DNA from: Mesostigma viride
Taxonomy: Eukaryota; Streptophyta; Mesostigmatophyceae; Mesostigmatales; Mesostigmataceae
Length of the DNA stretch: 62,000 nucleotides
Assembly (NCBI GenBank): GCA_009746045.1
Contig: RPFO01000089.1
Coordinates: 615,958-677,957, forward strand
Reading direction: 5' to 3'
This document shows, one piece after another, positions 45,565 to 57,376 of the stretch (its first letter is position 1; every line of letters begins with the position of its first letter). A model generated the notes under the pieces. That model saw only the letters and a list, made by a program, of their open reading frames with translations. It did not search any database and had not been told where the DNA came from. The position numbers were made by a program, and so were the translations under genes.

Positions 45565-48500
45565 CTTAGTAGCTGGTTGGCTGCTACAGATCTTTGCTTG
45601 TTGTACTATCATTTATTGGCCGATAGTAGTTCTTTCAGCGTTGTACTAGTTTGTACTAACTTGGCCATCCTGAGCCACCCGGCTCAACTCCAGCCCACAT
45701 TTCAAGTGCGAAATAAGACCGGCATCAGTGATGTATTGGGAGGTGTTTAAACCCCCGTTTTTCGGCCGCATCCGGGATGACGGGCTTATTTCACATAGTG
45801 GAGCTGCTTTCCTGCAGCTGGCCAGGCACGCTTCAATTTGCAAAACCTAGACCAGAGAGGAGAAAAATTACTTGGCCGATATCTACTCAATGGTCAGATT
45901 GTTATAACCAGACTGTTGGTAGGAAAAAACCCTTATGGTAAACAGGGACCAAAAAACCTACCCAAGGGGCATTAGGCAAGGCCCACAGCCTGCTATTACA
46001 AATCTGACATGCACGGTTGCCCCTTTCATTGTAATCACAGTACTAAGGGCAGCCATCGTATCAGTCAACCCCAGTTTAGACTTTGGGCAGTACATGACTG
46101 ACATCCTCGGGCATTGTACATCCAGCCCGGCAATCTGGTCATCGGCCATATTAGTTTCCAGAAGAAATATTTGTCAAGAAATTTATCTGATGACATGCAG
46201 ACCGGGGTTTATTATTCTTCCCGATCAGGGTCCATGCCACTTCACAAGGGAGTATATTACCATCCATGTTTTGACATCCCAGCCACAGAGCCACTACATG
46301 CATGGAATTCTTTTGGCTGAGGTTATATCAATCATTCCCTTTCGGCACCAAGACCCATTCTTCTGGGCTATCACTGGTTTACGATGAAGTTTCAGTCCTT
46401 TTCAGGGACAACTCCAATGCCTTCCTCCAGAAAATATAGTAGACTTGTAATCATCAGGCTGTCATCCCTTGCGGGGCTGGCCTGGCATTCACTGTTTGAA
46501 TCACCCGCTTATGGAACATCATTGGCTCAGCAGGCTGAAGCATTAATTATTCCTTGGAGGGATCTTATCATACTGCATGGGTTATCTTTGTTAAACCAAT
46601 TCAAAACCTGCACCAACAAAGGGTGTAATAATGATGATGTGCAGCTGTTATGCAACAGCTTATTCTCCCTTTGTTCATCACAGCTTATTCTGCTAGCCAT
46701 GGCATTCACTGGAATTTCATCCAGTTCCCATGCAACGTCTTGTCATGCACCCAGCACATCTGGGCACGTACAGTACCCACAACCATCAGCCAGGGGAATG
46801 TCATTCCTGCAGACATGGTTGGGTTTTGCTTTACGCAAACTGAGTGCTTGCTTGCTGATAATCTATAGTATGGAAAAAGCTGACCAATTACAATCGGCCC
46901 TTCACATCCCTTTTTCTTCTTCTAGCAGGGACATGGATGTGCTATCAAGTCTTGCCCGGCTCATCAAGCCTTCAGGCCATCATCACGTACGGAATACCAA
47001 TACTTGATTTATCAAAGAGACAACCAGCGCAGGCCAGAAATCGGGAGAATCCGGACCATGGTAGCTCGAGACTTGATTGATGCTTATTCATCTTCTCATT
47101 CTTCTGAAATTTTACTAGAGGATATTTCTGCAAATATCCACTGCAAATTCAGCAGACATGAGTAAGGAAACCCTTCCTTATAGGGGCCAATGCCACCTGA
47201 GGGTACGCTGCAAATTTTTATTTAGTAAATGCGTCAGACAGAGAAAGATTTCTCTGCCACATGGACGGCTGCAGTCCATCCATTGGGTCATGATTTTGGG
47301 GCAGATCCATTGATGACCCCTTCCTGTTGACAACAAGGAGGAAGCTGTCACAGGGCATTCACAATTGGCTGAATGTTCTTAGCCAGCTGTGGACAACAGG
47401 CGACTGAACCCACAGCCCGCCTCTTAAGAAAATGAGCCTCACTCAGCCTCGCCTCTTCACCTACCGTGGCCCCCGCAGGGAGTGCAATGCCACACCCCGG
47501 CTCTACAAAACTCCCTCCATGAGATGCAGTCATAGGGCAGGACAAAGCAACCCTCATCTGTTCGTCATCCTGTTGCGCACCAGTCAGATCAGATTCAGAT
47601 GGTCCCCCTGCATTGCCTCTTGCCATGTGGGTAGCAGACCGCCGAGTTGGGTTTGGCTTGGCTTCGCTTGGTCCATCTCTTGACGTACTGATGGGACGAC
47701 CAGTATACGTTTGCCCAGGTCAGCATTCATTCCATTGGGCGCCCACCACTGCCCGGCAAGTTGGTTTGATCCTGTGCCAAGATACGTGATTGACCGCTTT
47801 TACATGGCCTACCACGCTCCACATCAGTAGTTTTGTGGCCTACTTTCAGATGTCCTTGATGTAGGATATCTCATACCCCCTCCCAAATACTGAAGGAGGC
47901 CGCCCTCCTTATAGGCCTAGTCAGCCCGACCCTTTCAACGCACAGCCCTTTTGCATTTGCTATTTTCAATGCAGCTCATGAAGCACATGCCGTTCCGAGG
48001 CTGCACTGAACTCAAAGTACAGAGCATATCTCAGGTCCTTCGACTCATGGTACCTGGTATCGTCACATCACCCCTGACATTTGTAGGGGGTTTCAAGACA
48101 GCAGGTTAGAATATAAATACTATCCTGCTCCTTCTCATGGTGGTTTTATTAATCTTTGTATGCTGGGGCTCAAAACCGTCTGGTAGTAAAAAATATAAGG
48201 CTCTTGAGTTCAGACAAACTTCTGACCTCCAAGATAGCCCAATCACATGTTGGTCAATATAGCTACCAACAAAGAACGTGCCCCAAGCACCAGCTTGTAA
48301 CCGGCCAGACCACCCATGCAATATAATTCACAGGCTTCTCCATCATCCAAGGAAAAAGCTACACATAAACCTCATCCCATGGATATAAGGAGGTTCAAGG
48401 TGATCTGTATACGTATCACACACACATCCACACTTAGCCATTACAGGATTTCTCTTTGCGACCAACATCCCACCACGTATGACATGTGGCAGAATTATTC

Positions 48501-48790
48501 ATGAACATGGCCACAACTTATGTTCAAAATTTGGCCAGTGTAGACATGCAACCACCAAATAACATCAGCCAAAAACTGTCATGGCTGGCTTTATTGAGAC
48601 ATCAACCATCAGCCAAATAAATGTTATGGCTGGATTTCTCATGACATCAATCATCAGCCGAATAACTGTCATGGCTGGATTTCTTGTACCAGCAATCATT
48701 CAGGCAGAATCTTATGATACCATCAGCCGTTGCAGCACCGGCTGTCAATGACCCCCGTCACAGGTACTGGGCCATCATTCCATGTGGGCT
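45565..48790 (-). pseudogene. Decayed copy of the copia-like element with LTR-like start
   Basis: 45565-45990 aligns by eye with 49190-49550, including CCGGCTCAACTCCAGCCCAC and GGGGCATTAGGCAAGGCCCA. The minus-strand frame 47348-47626 (GGPSESDLTGAQQDDEQMR and SCPMTASHGGSFVEPGCG) matches Pol residues 462-548 of the intact copy. Large parts, such as 46000-47150, are too diverged to assign to domains. A short module D copy is inserted at 47012. Short repeats of ATGGCTGGATTTCT occupy 48580-48720. Confidence 0.7.
47010..47071 (-). mobile_element. Module D insertion with 8-bp TSD
   Basis: About 60 bp, CTCGAGCTACCATGGTCCGG through TTGTCTCTTTGATA on the minus strand, flanked by ACTTGATT at about 47002-47009 and 47072-47079. 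It is 5'-truncated relative to the 105-bp copies. Confidence 0.8.
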
Positions 48791-48799
48791 GAAAAAAAT

Positions 48800-48955
48800 A
48801 ACTATAAGATGTTATTTTTTATATTACAAATAAAAATATATTAATATATTTTATATTAAATATAATATAATTATATAATATAATATATATAATTTTATGA
48901 ATATATTAAGAATTTGATTATTTAATATATACATTTATACGCACAGCAATTGAAT
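48800..48955. other. AT-rich linker 2
   Basis: About 150 bp of nearly pure A and T between the decayed copy and the LTR of copy 1. Confidence 0.85.
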
Positions 48956-49561
48956 ATATTGCGTTCGCTTTCACTCTCGTCAACGCGCAATTGATTGCGT
49001 CAACGAATCCACGTCAATGACTTACGTGGAATAGATCCTTCTAGAAACACTTGCAGCAACCAACTATTTGGTACTGCAGATACTTGGCGCATACAAAGAC
49101 TTTGCGCTAGATACGATTGTACGGCGTAGGTTATTCTGACGTCGCACCAGAAGCAGCACAACTACCAAGGACATATTCCGATCCTTAGCAGCTGACTGGC
49201 TTCTACTACTGTACTGTTATGCGGATGCCAATACTAATTCTTTCAACGCTGTACTAATCTGTATTATAGTGGCATCCATTGCATATGAGCCACCTGGCTC
49301 AACTCCAGCCCACTTTTCAAGTGTGAAATAAGACCGGCAAATGTGATGTATTGAGAGGTGTTTAAACCCCTATCGGCCGCATCAATTGACGGGCTTATTT
49401 TCACATCTAGTGAAGCTGCTTTCCTGAACTGGACTTCGGCACGCTTCTGGAATGCAAAACCTTAGTCCAGGAGGAGACGGCCAAACCGTTGATAGGGAAA
49501 ACCTCAAGGGATAAAAACCTATCCGCAGGGGCATTAGGCAAGGCCCACGGCTGGTCGTGAC
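48956..49561 (-). mobile_element. 3' LTR-like region of copia-like copy 1
   Basis: Non-coding sequence directly downstream of the Pol stop, repeated in diverged form at 45300-45990 and in the palindrome arms. TATAATACAG occurs on the minus strand near 49270. Exact LTR limits, primer-binding site and polypurine tract could not be fixed because no intact second LTR of the same copy is present. Confidence 0.65.
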
Positions 49562-52500
49562 TTAGCCCATGTTAAGGGGACCACGCCCACTCATGAGCTC
49601 CCTAAGCAGACCATAGGCTGCCACAGCCTTGGTAAAGGTTTTGCTCAGGGCATCAGCAACATTGAGTCGACCCTCGATGTGCTGGGTTTTGACGCCTTGG
49701 CTCAGTTCCTTGGCTACGATGTAGTCTAAGTCAGGGCTGGCAGCACTGTCCTTGTTCATGAAGCTGACCACATGCAAGTTATCACATAGGACAGTGATAG
49801 AAGACTGCAGAGCAGTTGTGGCTTGAAGAATCCAATGAAGGAGTTCGCGAACATACATTGATGTGCGAACAGCCTCAGCATAGGCCCTGCATTCTGCAGT
49901 ATCAATGCCCTCAAAGACTCTTCTCTGCAGATAGCTATACCAGGCCACCACAGAGGGAACACCTGCAGCATTAGCGACGGTCACGACCCCAGCAGCCCTC
50001 GCCCTGAGTTTGTCAATCTTGCGAGATTCTTGGCTGCTATCAGAGTATGTGATAATTTGAATGGGTTTTTCCCAGTCAATGCCTGATAATACAAGTGGAG
50101 GTGAGTTCTCAATGTATTTTATCAGATTCTTAACCCCCATCTTTATTAAAATGTCATCAGGCATTCGAGCAATGACCGCCAAGTCAGGACTTATGGTAAC
50201 TGCCATCCAGCCCAGCTTTCCCCGTAGCTTGGGGCAATCATTGGGCGTAAGGCGTCCCAACTCTTTAAGGCTGTTAAGAAGGTTATCCTTATAAGCCTTA
50301 GAAAGTTGCATCTTAAGATGCCATCCTGTCTCGTTCTTGAACAGGGTTAGATCCATGCCACAGTAGGGTACAGATTGCCGAAATGTTAGATCTATTCTTT
50401 TTCCAACGGGGAAGGTTGCGTTAGCTTGGGCATGAATATTGTGAACCCAGTCTGCCTCTCCCATATGGAAGGTATCATCCCCATGTAGCATTAGCACTGC
50501 AGGATTTCCTTTAGCCTTTCTTACGAACAGGCTAGGACATAATGTACTCACAGTGAAGCCCAATCCTGTCAGGAATGGCTCCAATGTCTTCCTCCAGATA
50601 GCTGGACTACTGGTCAGACCTTCTACCCCTTTTAGGATCTTCATATACTTGGCATGAACTTCGGGGAGCCAGAACTTTGGCGTCCTTACGAAGAGGGGTC
50701 TGTGGCCTTTCCAGAGATTCTCAGCCACCTTCTGACTGCTGTGCAGAAACGCTCTGGTAAAGTCCATTACTGCAGCCAGGTATGCTAGGCCCTTGTTCAA
50801 GGCACCCAGTAAAATACAGAGTACCAGCCTAAATGCTATGTGCGACAGACCTGGGGTATATAACTCTTCCTTGGTCATGTCACTCGTTCCATGAAATTGG
50901 TTCAAGACTGGTCTCACATGAGGGATCGGCTTTTCATCTTTCACCTGTTTCTTCTTCAAGGTGAGTTTGAGGCGAAGCATTTGTGCATCTGGAGGCATTT
51001 CATTAGTGGGCTCAAAGCAGTTAAGCTCGAACCATTCGTCCAAGCTTTTATTCATGGCTGATCTCCACCCTTCCAATCCTTCATAAGTAGAGCACTCCTC
51101 ACAGAGTTGCGGCCACTTCACTTGACTTTTGTTTGCCAAACTATGGAAACTCAAGCCAAGCGAAGACGGGTCCAAAGCAGTAGGAGTAATAAGCTCCTTG
51201 GCAGGGGGAACCTTAGCCCACTTACTTCCTGCTATTGATGCCACCTTAGGGGTTGAGCTCCACATAGCATCCGCCACACGCGCCAATGGCAATTGGCAGG
51301 TAAAGTTATTGAGGGGAATTGGGTTACATCCCTCCCGACGGAGCTCCTTCCCTTCATACAAACTGACACCCTTTTGCAGGAGAAACGGCTGACCAATAAT
51401 GATTGGTCCATCATATCCCTCTATTACGCAAATAGGAGTTAAGGTACCAAGTAGAGGGACATGGATTTCACCTATCACGGGGTAGGCAACTTTCCCATTA
51501 AAATCTTGTATACGTTTCCATTTACTGGGAAGGATAGTATAACCCTCTATATCTTCGGGACTGATAATGGATACCTCTGCCTGGCTGTCCACTGCGAACC
51601 CGTTGATAAGAAGGATATCTTCCTTAGGGACATTTAACAATGCCACCTTAGGGCGCTGCAAATACTTAACAACATTAGACAGAGAGAATTTCTGCCTCTT
51701 GGATGGCTGCAGTCCACCCAATGGGCCATGTTCTGGGGCAGAACCATTGATGGCTCCTTCCTGATTGCAATAAGGAGGAGTTGCAATCGGGCATTCACAC
51801 TTGGCTGAATTCTTAGCCAACTGTGGCTCACCAGGGGTTAAATCCATAACCTTCCTCTTAAGAGATACAGCCTCACTTAGCTTTGCCTCTTCACCTATTG
51901 TGGCCCCCGCAGGGAGTGCAATGCCACACCCCGGCTCTACAAAACTCCCTCCATGAGATGCAGTCATAGGGCAGGACAAAGCAACCCTCATCTGTTCGTC
52001 ATCCCGTTGTACACCGGTCAGATCAGATTCAGATGGTCCCCCCTGCATTGCCTCTTGCCATGTGGGTAGCAGACCGCCGAGTTGGGTTTGGCTTGGCTTC
52101 GCTTGGTTTACCTCTTGACGTACTGATGGGACGACCAGTTCTTCATTGCCCGGATTGTTCTTATTATTTGGGCCCAACACATCTACATCGGGCAAGACTG
52201 GTTTGATCCTGTGCCAAGATACGTGGTAGACCCTTCCATCACGTTCCACATCAGCAGTTTTCTGGTCTACCTGGAGGTCCTTAATAACAGCAGGGCCTTC
52301 CCATTTCCCCCTCTTGAGAGGAGGTCCCTCCTTATAGACCCATACAGCCTGACCTTGGTTAAAATTCATGGAACCCCGATATCTATCTTTTCTCTTCAGC
52401 CTGAGATGCTCATCATTTAAATATTGATTCCAGGCTTTCATCGTGGATTCAGGGTACAAAGAATAATTCAGGCCCTTAGGAGTCACCCATAGATCAGTAA

Positions 52501-53467
52501 ATGGGATCCTCAACACTCTTCCCTCATTTAAAGTTGATTCAAGGGCCCTACAAGCAGCCGTCCTATCCAGGTAATTAGTTTTGAGCAACCCCGGGTAGTC
52601 ACCGGATGCCTGTAACTTCTTGACTTCACTGGCCATTTTATTGATCTTCCCTTGAGCCTCATGATCCTCTCGGCCCACGAACACAAGGAACTCCAATCCA
52701 GAAGATCCGGCCACCTGCTGAAGGGGCCTGAATTGAAGGTCAGTTTGCACGTGGGTAATCACAGGAAAATGTGCTAGCACTAACTGCATAGCCACATATA
52801 AGTGTTCTTTATGCATGGAGACCATAGGCTCTAAGGCCTTATATCTAGACCACTCATCCACTGCCATGATATACGGCAAGTGCTTCCATCCTGAGAAGAA
52901 GAGGATATCCACTTGTATATGTCCTCTCTCCACAGGTGGGGTTTTCGTGTGATAACGAGGTGGTCTATTGGCCAGCTGGGTACATCCACACTTGGCCATA
53001 ACTTGCCTCAATGCACTTACCAACCCCTTGCTTCTCAACTTAGCACACAGGGGCAAGGCATTAGACCCATGGCCACAAATAACATGCAATTTCTTGGCCA
53101 ACTCAGTGTGGGAAATGTCAATCCCTTCAGCCTGACAATCAGCCAGGACTGGAAAATTATTTATTTTGTTATTATTGCATTCAGGCAAGCAGTATTGATC
53201 ATCAGCTGTTGCAGCACCAGCTGGTTCATTCACCTCAGCCAGTATTCCCTTGGTTGAGTCATCATCATCGTGACAGAGTACAGCATAAGGGTTCCCATGT
53301 GCCCAAGAACATTGCTTGTCTGAGATCAGTTCAGGCTGTGATACATATGGGGTCCCGTCCCCATGGGGCCCCCCTTGGACCTCGTCCGCATTTGTAACAT
53401 CTTCCTGTGCAAGCCCGGTGCAAGGCACAGTCACATCAGGACTTGACAGGGCATCTAATTTTTCTGC
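49562..53467 (-). CDS. Copia-like Pol, copy 1: integrase, protease, RT, RNase H
   Basis: Numbering starts at the GTG at 53434 (1290 residues); the frame is open from 53467. A zinc-finger-like H117/H122...C149/C151 precedes the integrase core, with Asp176 (HIQVDILFF) and Asp232 (HVQTDLQF). At the expected third acidic position the sequence reads AQGKINKM; Glu256 and Glu259 are nearby alternatives. VWVYKEGPPLKRGKWEGPAV (364-383) resembles the C-terminal integrase tail. The protease follows at about 608-690, with DSQA (616-619) in place of DSG and IIIGQPF as the second hydrophobic-Gly motif. RT spans about 785-1090, with VMDFTRAFLHS (Asp891) and LMLHGDDTFH (Asp986, Asp987). RNase H has TYSDSSQES (Asp1132), Glu1181, CDNLHVVSF (Asp1218) and NVADALSK (Asp1261). 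The RT and RNase H motifs are copia-type. There is no Met until residue 146, so translation probably depends on Gag. The frame is intact. Confidence 0.88.
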   Translation of the reverse strand, partial: AEKLDALSSPDVTVPCTGLAQEDVTNADEVQGGPHGDGTPYVSQPELISDKQCSWAHGNPYAVLCHDDDDSTKGILAEVNEPAGAATADDQYCLPECNNNKINNFPVLADCQAEGIDISHTELAKKLHVICGHGSNALPLCAKLRSKGLVSALRQVMAKCGCTQLANRPPRYHTKTPPVERGHIQVDILFFSGWKHLPYIMAVDEWSRYKALEPMVSMHKEHLYVAMQLVLAHFPVITHVQTDLQFRPLQQVAGSSGLEFLVFVGREDHEAQGKINKMASEVKKLQASGDYPGLLKTNYLDRTAACRALESTLNEGRVLRIPFTDLWVTPKGLNYSLYPESTMKAWNQYLNDEHLRLKRKDRYRGSMNFNQGQAVWVYKEGPPLKRGKWEGPAVIKDLQVDQKTADVERDGRVYHVSWHRIKPVLPDVDVLGPNNKNNPGNEELVVPSVRQEVNQAKPSQTQLGGLLPTWQEAMQGGPSESDLTGVQRDDEQMRVALSCPMTASHGGSFVEPGCGIALPAGATIGEEAKLSEAVSLKRKVMDLTPGEPQLAKNSAKCECPIATPPYCNQEGAINGSAPEHGPLGGLQPSKRQKFSLSNVVKYLQRPKVALLNVPKEDILLINGFAVDSQAEVSIISPEDIEGYTILPSKWKRIQDFNGKVAYPVIGEIHVPLLGTLTPICVIEGYDGPIIIGQPFLLQKGVSLYEGKELRREGCNPIPLNNFTCQLPLARVADAMWSSTPKVASIAGSKWAKVPPAKELITPTALDPSSLGLSFHSLANKSQVKWPQLCEECSTYEGLEGWRSAMNKSLDEWFELNCFEPTNEMPPDAQMLRLKLTLKKKQVKDEKPIPHVRPVLNQFHGTSDMTKEELYTPGLSHIAFRLVLCILLGALNKGLAYLAAVMDFTRAFLHSSQKVAENLWKGHRPLFVRTPKFWLPEVHAKYMKILKGVEGLTSSPAIWRKTLEPFLTGLGFTVSTLCPSLFVRKAKGNPAVLMLHGDDTFHMGEADWVHNIHAQANATFPVGKRIDLTFRQSVPYCGMDLTLFKNETGWHLKMQLSKAYKDNLLNSLKELGRLTPNDCPKLRGKLGWMAVTISPDLAVIARMPDDILIKMGVKNLIKYIENSPPLVLSGIDWEKPIQIITYSDSSQESRKIDKLRARAAGVVTVANAAGVPSVVAWYSYLQRRVFEGIDTAECRAYAEAVRTSMYVRELLHWILQATTALQSSITVLCDNLHVVSFMNKDSAASPDLDYIVAKELSQGVKTQHIEGRLNVADALSKTFTKAVAAYGLLRELMSGRGPLNMG

Positions 53468-53894
53468 TCATCCTTGGGGCTGGGATTCTTGTGGCTGGGG
53501 CACTTCTTGGAGAGATGCCCAAGACGACCACACTTCCAGCAGGCCCGCCCTTGAGGAGCAGGTGGGCGACCCGCCGGGTTGTTGGAAACTGGATGAATGA
53601 TCCTCTTCTTGAATCTGCACACGTCCTCCATATGACCGGGCTTTCCACAGTAGTTGCAGCCAGCTTGCTTCTGTCTTGACCTGCACACAGCTGCTGCATG
53701 GCCAGACTTGCCGCAAAAAGTGCACACAGCCAGCTGCGACCCTTGAGCAGGAACGGACAAGCGACCCAGCAACGTGTGCATACGGTTGACCTCGGCTGCC
53801 AAAGACTGCATGTTAGCAGGGGACTCACTCACCTTGCTTACCTTTGCAGTTCTGGCAGTCAGATCGGCCAGCTTCGATCCGCTCAACAGCGTCT
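53455..53894 (-). pseudogene. Gag of copy 1, N-terminus missing
   Basis: It contains the three CCHC knuckles and the C-terminus of Gag. Identity with the intact Gag (58109-59194) stops at 53894, at about residue 216 of the intact protein. Upstream lies an AT-only linker and not a 5' LTR. Confidence 0.88.
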
Positions 53895-53962
53895 ATGAAA
53901 AATTTAATAATATATATTATATAAATATATATTATTAAAATAAATTTATTAATATATGAATA
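53895..53962. other. AT-rich linker 3
   Basis: 68 bp with only a few G and no C, between truncated Gag of copy 1 and truncated Pol of copy 2. Confidence 0.9.
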
Positions 53963-56900
53963 AATTTGAATGGGTTTTTCCCAGTCAATGCCTGATAATA
54001 CAAGTGGAGGTGAGTTCTCAATGTATTTTATCAGATTCTTAACCCCCATCTTTATTAAAATGTCATCAGGCATTCGAGCAATGACCGCCAAGTCAGGACT
54101 TATGGTAACTGCCATCCAGCCCAGCTTTCCCCGTAGCTTGGGGCAATCATTGGGCGTAAGGCGTCCCAACTCTTTAAGGCTGTTAAGAAGGTTATCCTTA
54201 TAAGCCTTAGAAAGTTGCATCTTAAGATGCCATCCTGTCTCGTTCTTGAACAGGGTTAGATCCATGCCACAGTAGGGTACAGATTGCCGAAATGTTAGAT
54301 CTATTCTTTTTCCAACGGGGAAGGTTGCGTTAGCTTGGGCATGAATATTGTGAACCCAGTCTGCCTCTCCCATATGGAAGGTATCATCCCCATGTAGCAT
54401 TAGCACTGCAGGATTTCCTTTAGCCTTTCTTACGAACAGGCTAGGACATAATGTACTCACAGTGAAGCCCAATCCTGTCAGGAATGGCTCCAATGTCTTC
54501 CTCCAGATAGCTGGACTACTGGTCAGACCTTCTACCCCTTTTAGGATCTTCATATACTTGGCATGAACTTCGGGGAGCCAGAACTTTGGCGTCCTTACGA
54601 AGAGGGGTCTGTGGCCTTTCCAGAGATTCTCAGCCACCTTCTGACTGCTGTGCAGAAACGCTCTGGTAAAGTCCATTACTGCAGCCAGGTATGCTAGGCC
54701 CTTGTTCAAGGCACCCAGTAAAATACAGAGTACCAGCCTAAATGCTATGTGGGACAGACCTGGGGTATACAACTCTTCCTTGGTCATGTCACTCGTTCCA
54801 TGAAATTGGTTCAAGACTGGTCTCACATGAGGGATCGGCTTTTCATCTTTCACCTGTTTCTTCTTCAAGGTGAGTTTGAGGCGAAGCATTTGTGCATCTG
54901 GAGGCATTTCATTAGTGGGCTCAAAGCAGTTAAGCTCGAACCATTCGTCCAAGCTTTTATTCATGGCTGATCTCCACCCTTCCAATCCTTCATAAGTAGA
55001 GCACTCCTCACAGAGTTGCGGCCACTTCACTTGACTTTTGTTTGCCAAACTATGGAAACTCAAGCCAAGCGAAGACGGGTCCAAAGCAGTAGGAGTAATA
55101 AGCTCCTTGGCAGGGGGAACCTTAGCCCACTTACTTCCTGCTATTGATGCCACCTTAGGGGTTGAGCTCCACATAGCATCCGCCACACGCGCCAATGGCA
55201 ATTGGCAGGTAAAGTTATTGAGGGGAATTGGGTTACATCCCTCCCGACGGAGCTCCTTCCCTTCATACAAACTGACACCCTTTTGCAGGAGAAACGGCTG
55301 ACCAATAATGATTGGTCCATCATATCCCTCTATTACGCAAATAGGAGTTAAGGTACTAAGTAGAGGGACATGGATTTCACCTATCACGGGGTAGGCAACT
55401 TTCCCATTAAAATCTTGTATACGTTTCCATTTACTGGGAAGGATAGTATAACCCTCTATATCTTCGGGACTGATAATGGATACCTCTGCCTGGCTGTCCA
55501 CTGCGAACCCGTTGATAAGAAGGATATCTTCCTTAGGGACATTTAACAATGCCACCTTAGGGCGCTGCAAATACTTAACAACATTAGACAGAGAGAATTT
55601 CTGCCTCTTGGATGGCTGCAGTCCACCCAATGGGCCATGTTCTGGGGCAGAACCATTGATGGCTCCTTCCTGATTGCAATAAGGAGGAGTTGCAATCGGG
55701 CATTCACACTTGGCTGAATTCTTAGCCAACTGTGGCTCACCAGGGGTTAAATCCATAACCTTCCTCTTAAGAGATACAGCCTCACTTAGCTTTGCCTCTT
55801 CACCTATTGTGGCCCCCGCAGGGAGTGCAATGCCACACCCCGGCTCTACAAAACTCCCTCCATGAGATGCAGTCATAGGGCAGGACAAAGCAACCCTCAT
55901 CTGTTCGTCATCCCGTTGTACACCGGTCAGATCAGATTCAGATGGTCCCCCCTGCATTGCCTCTTGCCATGTGGGTAGCAGACCGCCGAGTTGGGTTTGG
56001 CTTGGCTTCGCTTGGTTTACCTCTTGACGTACTGATGGGACGACCAGTTCTTCATTGCCCGGATTGTTCTTATTATTTGGGCCCAACACATCTACATCGG
56101 GCAAGACTGGTTTGATCCTGTGCCAAGATACGTGGTAGACCCTTCCATCACGTTCCACATCAGCAGTTTTCTGGTCTACCTGGAGGTCCTTAATAACAGC
56201 AGGGCCTTCCCATTTCCCCCTCTTGAGAGGAGGTCCCTCCTTATAGACCCATACAGCCTGACCTTGGTTAAAATTCATGGAACCCCGATATCTATCTTTT
56301 CTCTTCAGCCTGAGATGCTCATCATTTAAATATTGATTCCAGGCTTTCATCGTGGATTCAGGGTACAAAGAATAATTCAGGCCCTTAGGAGTCACCCATA
56401 GATCAGTAAATGGGATCCTCAACACTCTTCCCTCATTTAAAGTTGATTCAAGGGCCCTACAAGCAGCCGTCCTATCCAGGTAATTAGTTTTGAGCAACCC
56501 CGGGTAGTCACCGGATGCCTGTAACTTCTTGACTTCACTGGCCATTTTATTGATCTTCCCTTGAGCCTCATGATCCTCTCGGCCCACGAACACAAGGAAC
56601 TCCAATCCAGAAGATCCGGCCACCTGCTGAAGGGGCCTGAATTGAAGGTCAGTTTGCACGTGGGTAATCACAGGAAAATGTGCTAGCACTAACTGCATAG
56701 CCACATATAAGTGTTCTTTATGCATGGAGACCATAGGCTCTAAGGCCTTATATCTAGACCACTCATCCACTGCCATGATATACGGCAAGTGCTTCCATCC
56801 TGAGAAGAAGAGGATATCCACTTGTATATGTCCTCTCTCCACAGGTGGGGTTTTCGTGTGATAACGAGGTGGTCTATTGGCCAGCTGGGTACATCCACAC

Positions 56901-57376
56901 TTGGCCATAACTTGCCTCAATGCACTTACCAACCCCTTGCTTCTCAACTTAGCACACAGGGGCAAGGCATTAGACCCATGGCCACAAATAACATGCAATT
57001 TCTTGGCCAACTCAGTGTGGGAAATGTCAATCCCTTCAGCCTGACAATCAGCCAGGACTGGAAAATTATTTATTTTGTTATTATTGCATTCAGGCAAGCA
57101 GTATTGATCATCAGCTGTTGCAGCACCAGCTGGTTCATTCACCTCAGCCAGTATTCCCTTGGTTGAGTCATCATCATCGTGACAGAGTACAGCATAAGGG
57201 TTCCCATGTGCCCAAGAACATTGCTTGTCTGAGATCAGTTCAGGCTGTGATACATATGGGGTCCCGTCCCCATGGGGCCCCCCTTGGACCTCGTCCGCAT
57301 TTGTAACATCTTCCTGTGCAAGCCCGGTGCAAGGCACAGTCACATCAGGACTTGACAGGGCATCTAATTTTTCTGC
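53963..57376 (-). pseudogene. Copia-like Pol, copy 2, RNase H missing
   Basis: Nearly identical to copy 1 at a constant offset of 3909 bp, with single-base differences such as Gly663 to Ser. It ends inside the tether after RT (WEKPIQI), then reads into the AT linker and out of frame into copy 1 Gag, stopping at 53825. Integrase, protease and RT are intact; RNase H is lost. Confidence 0.88.
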
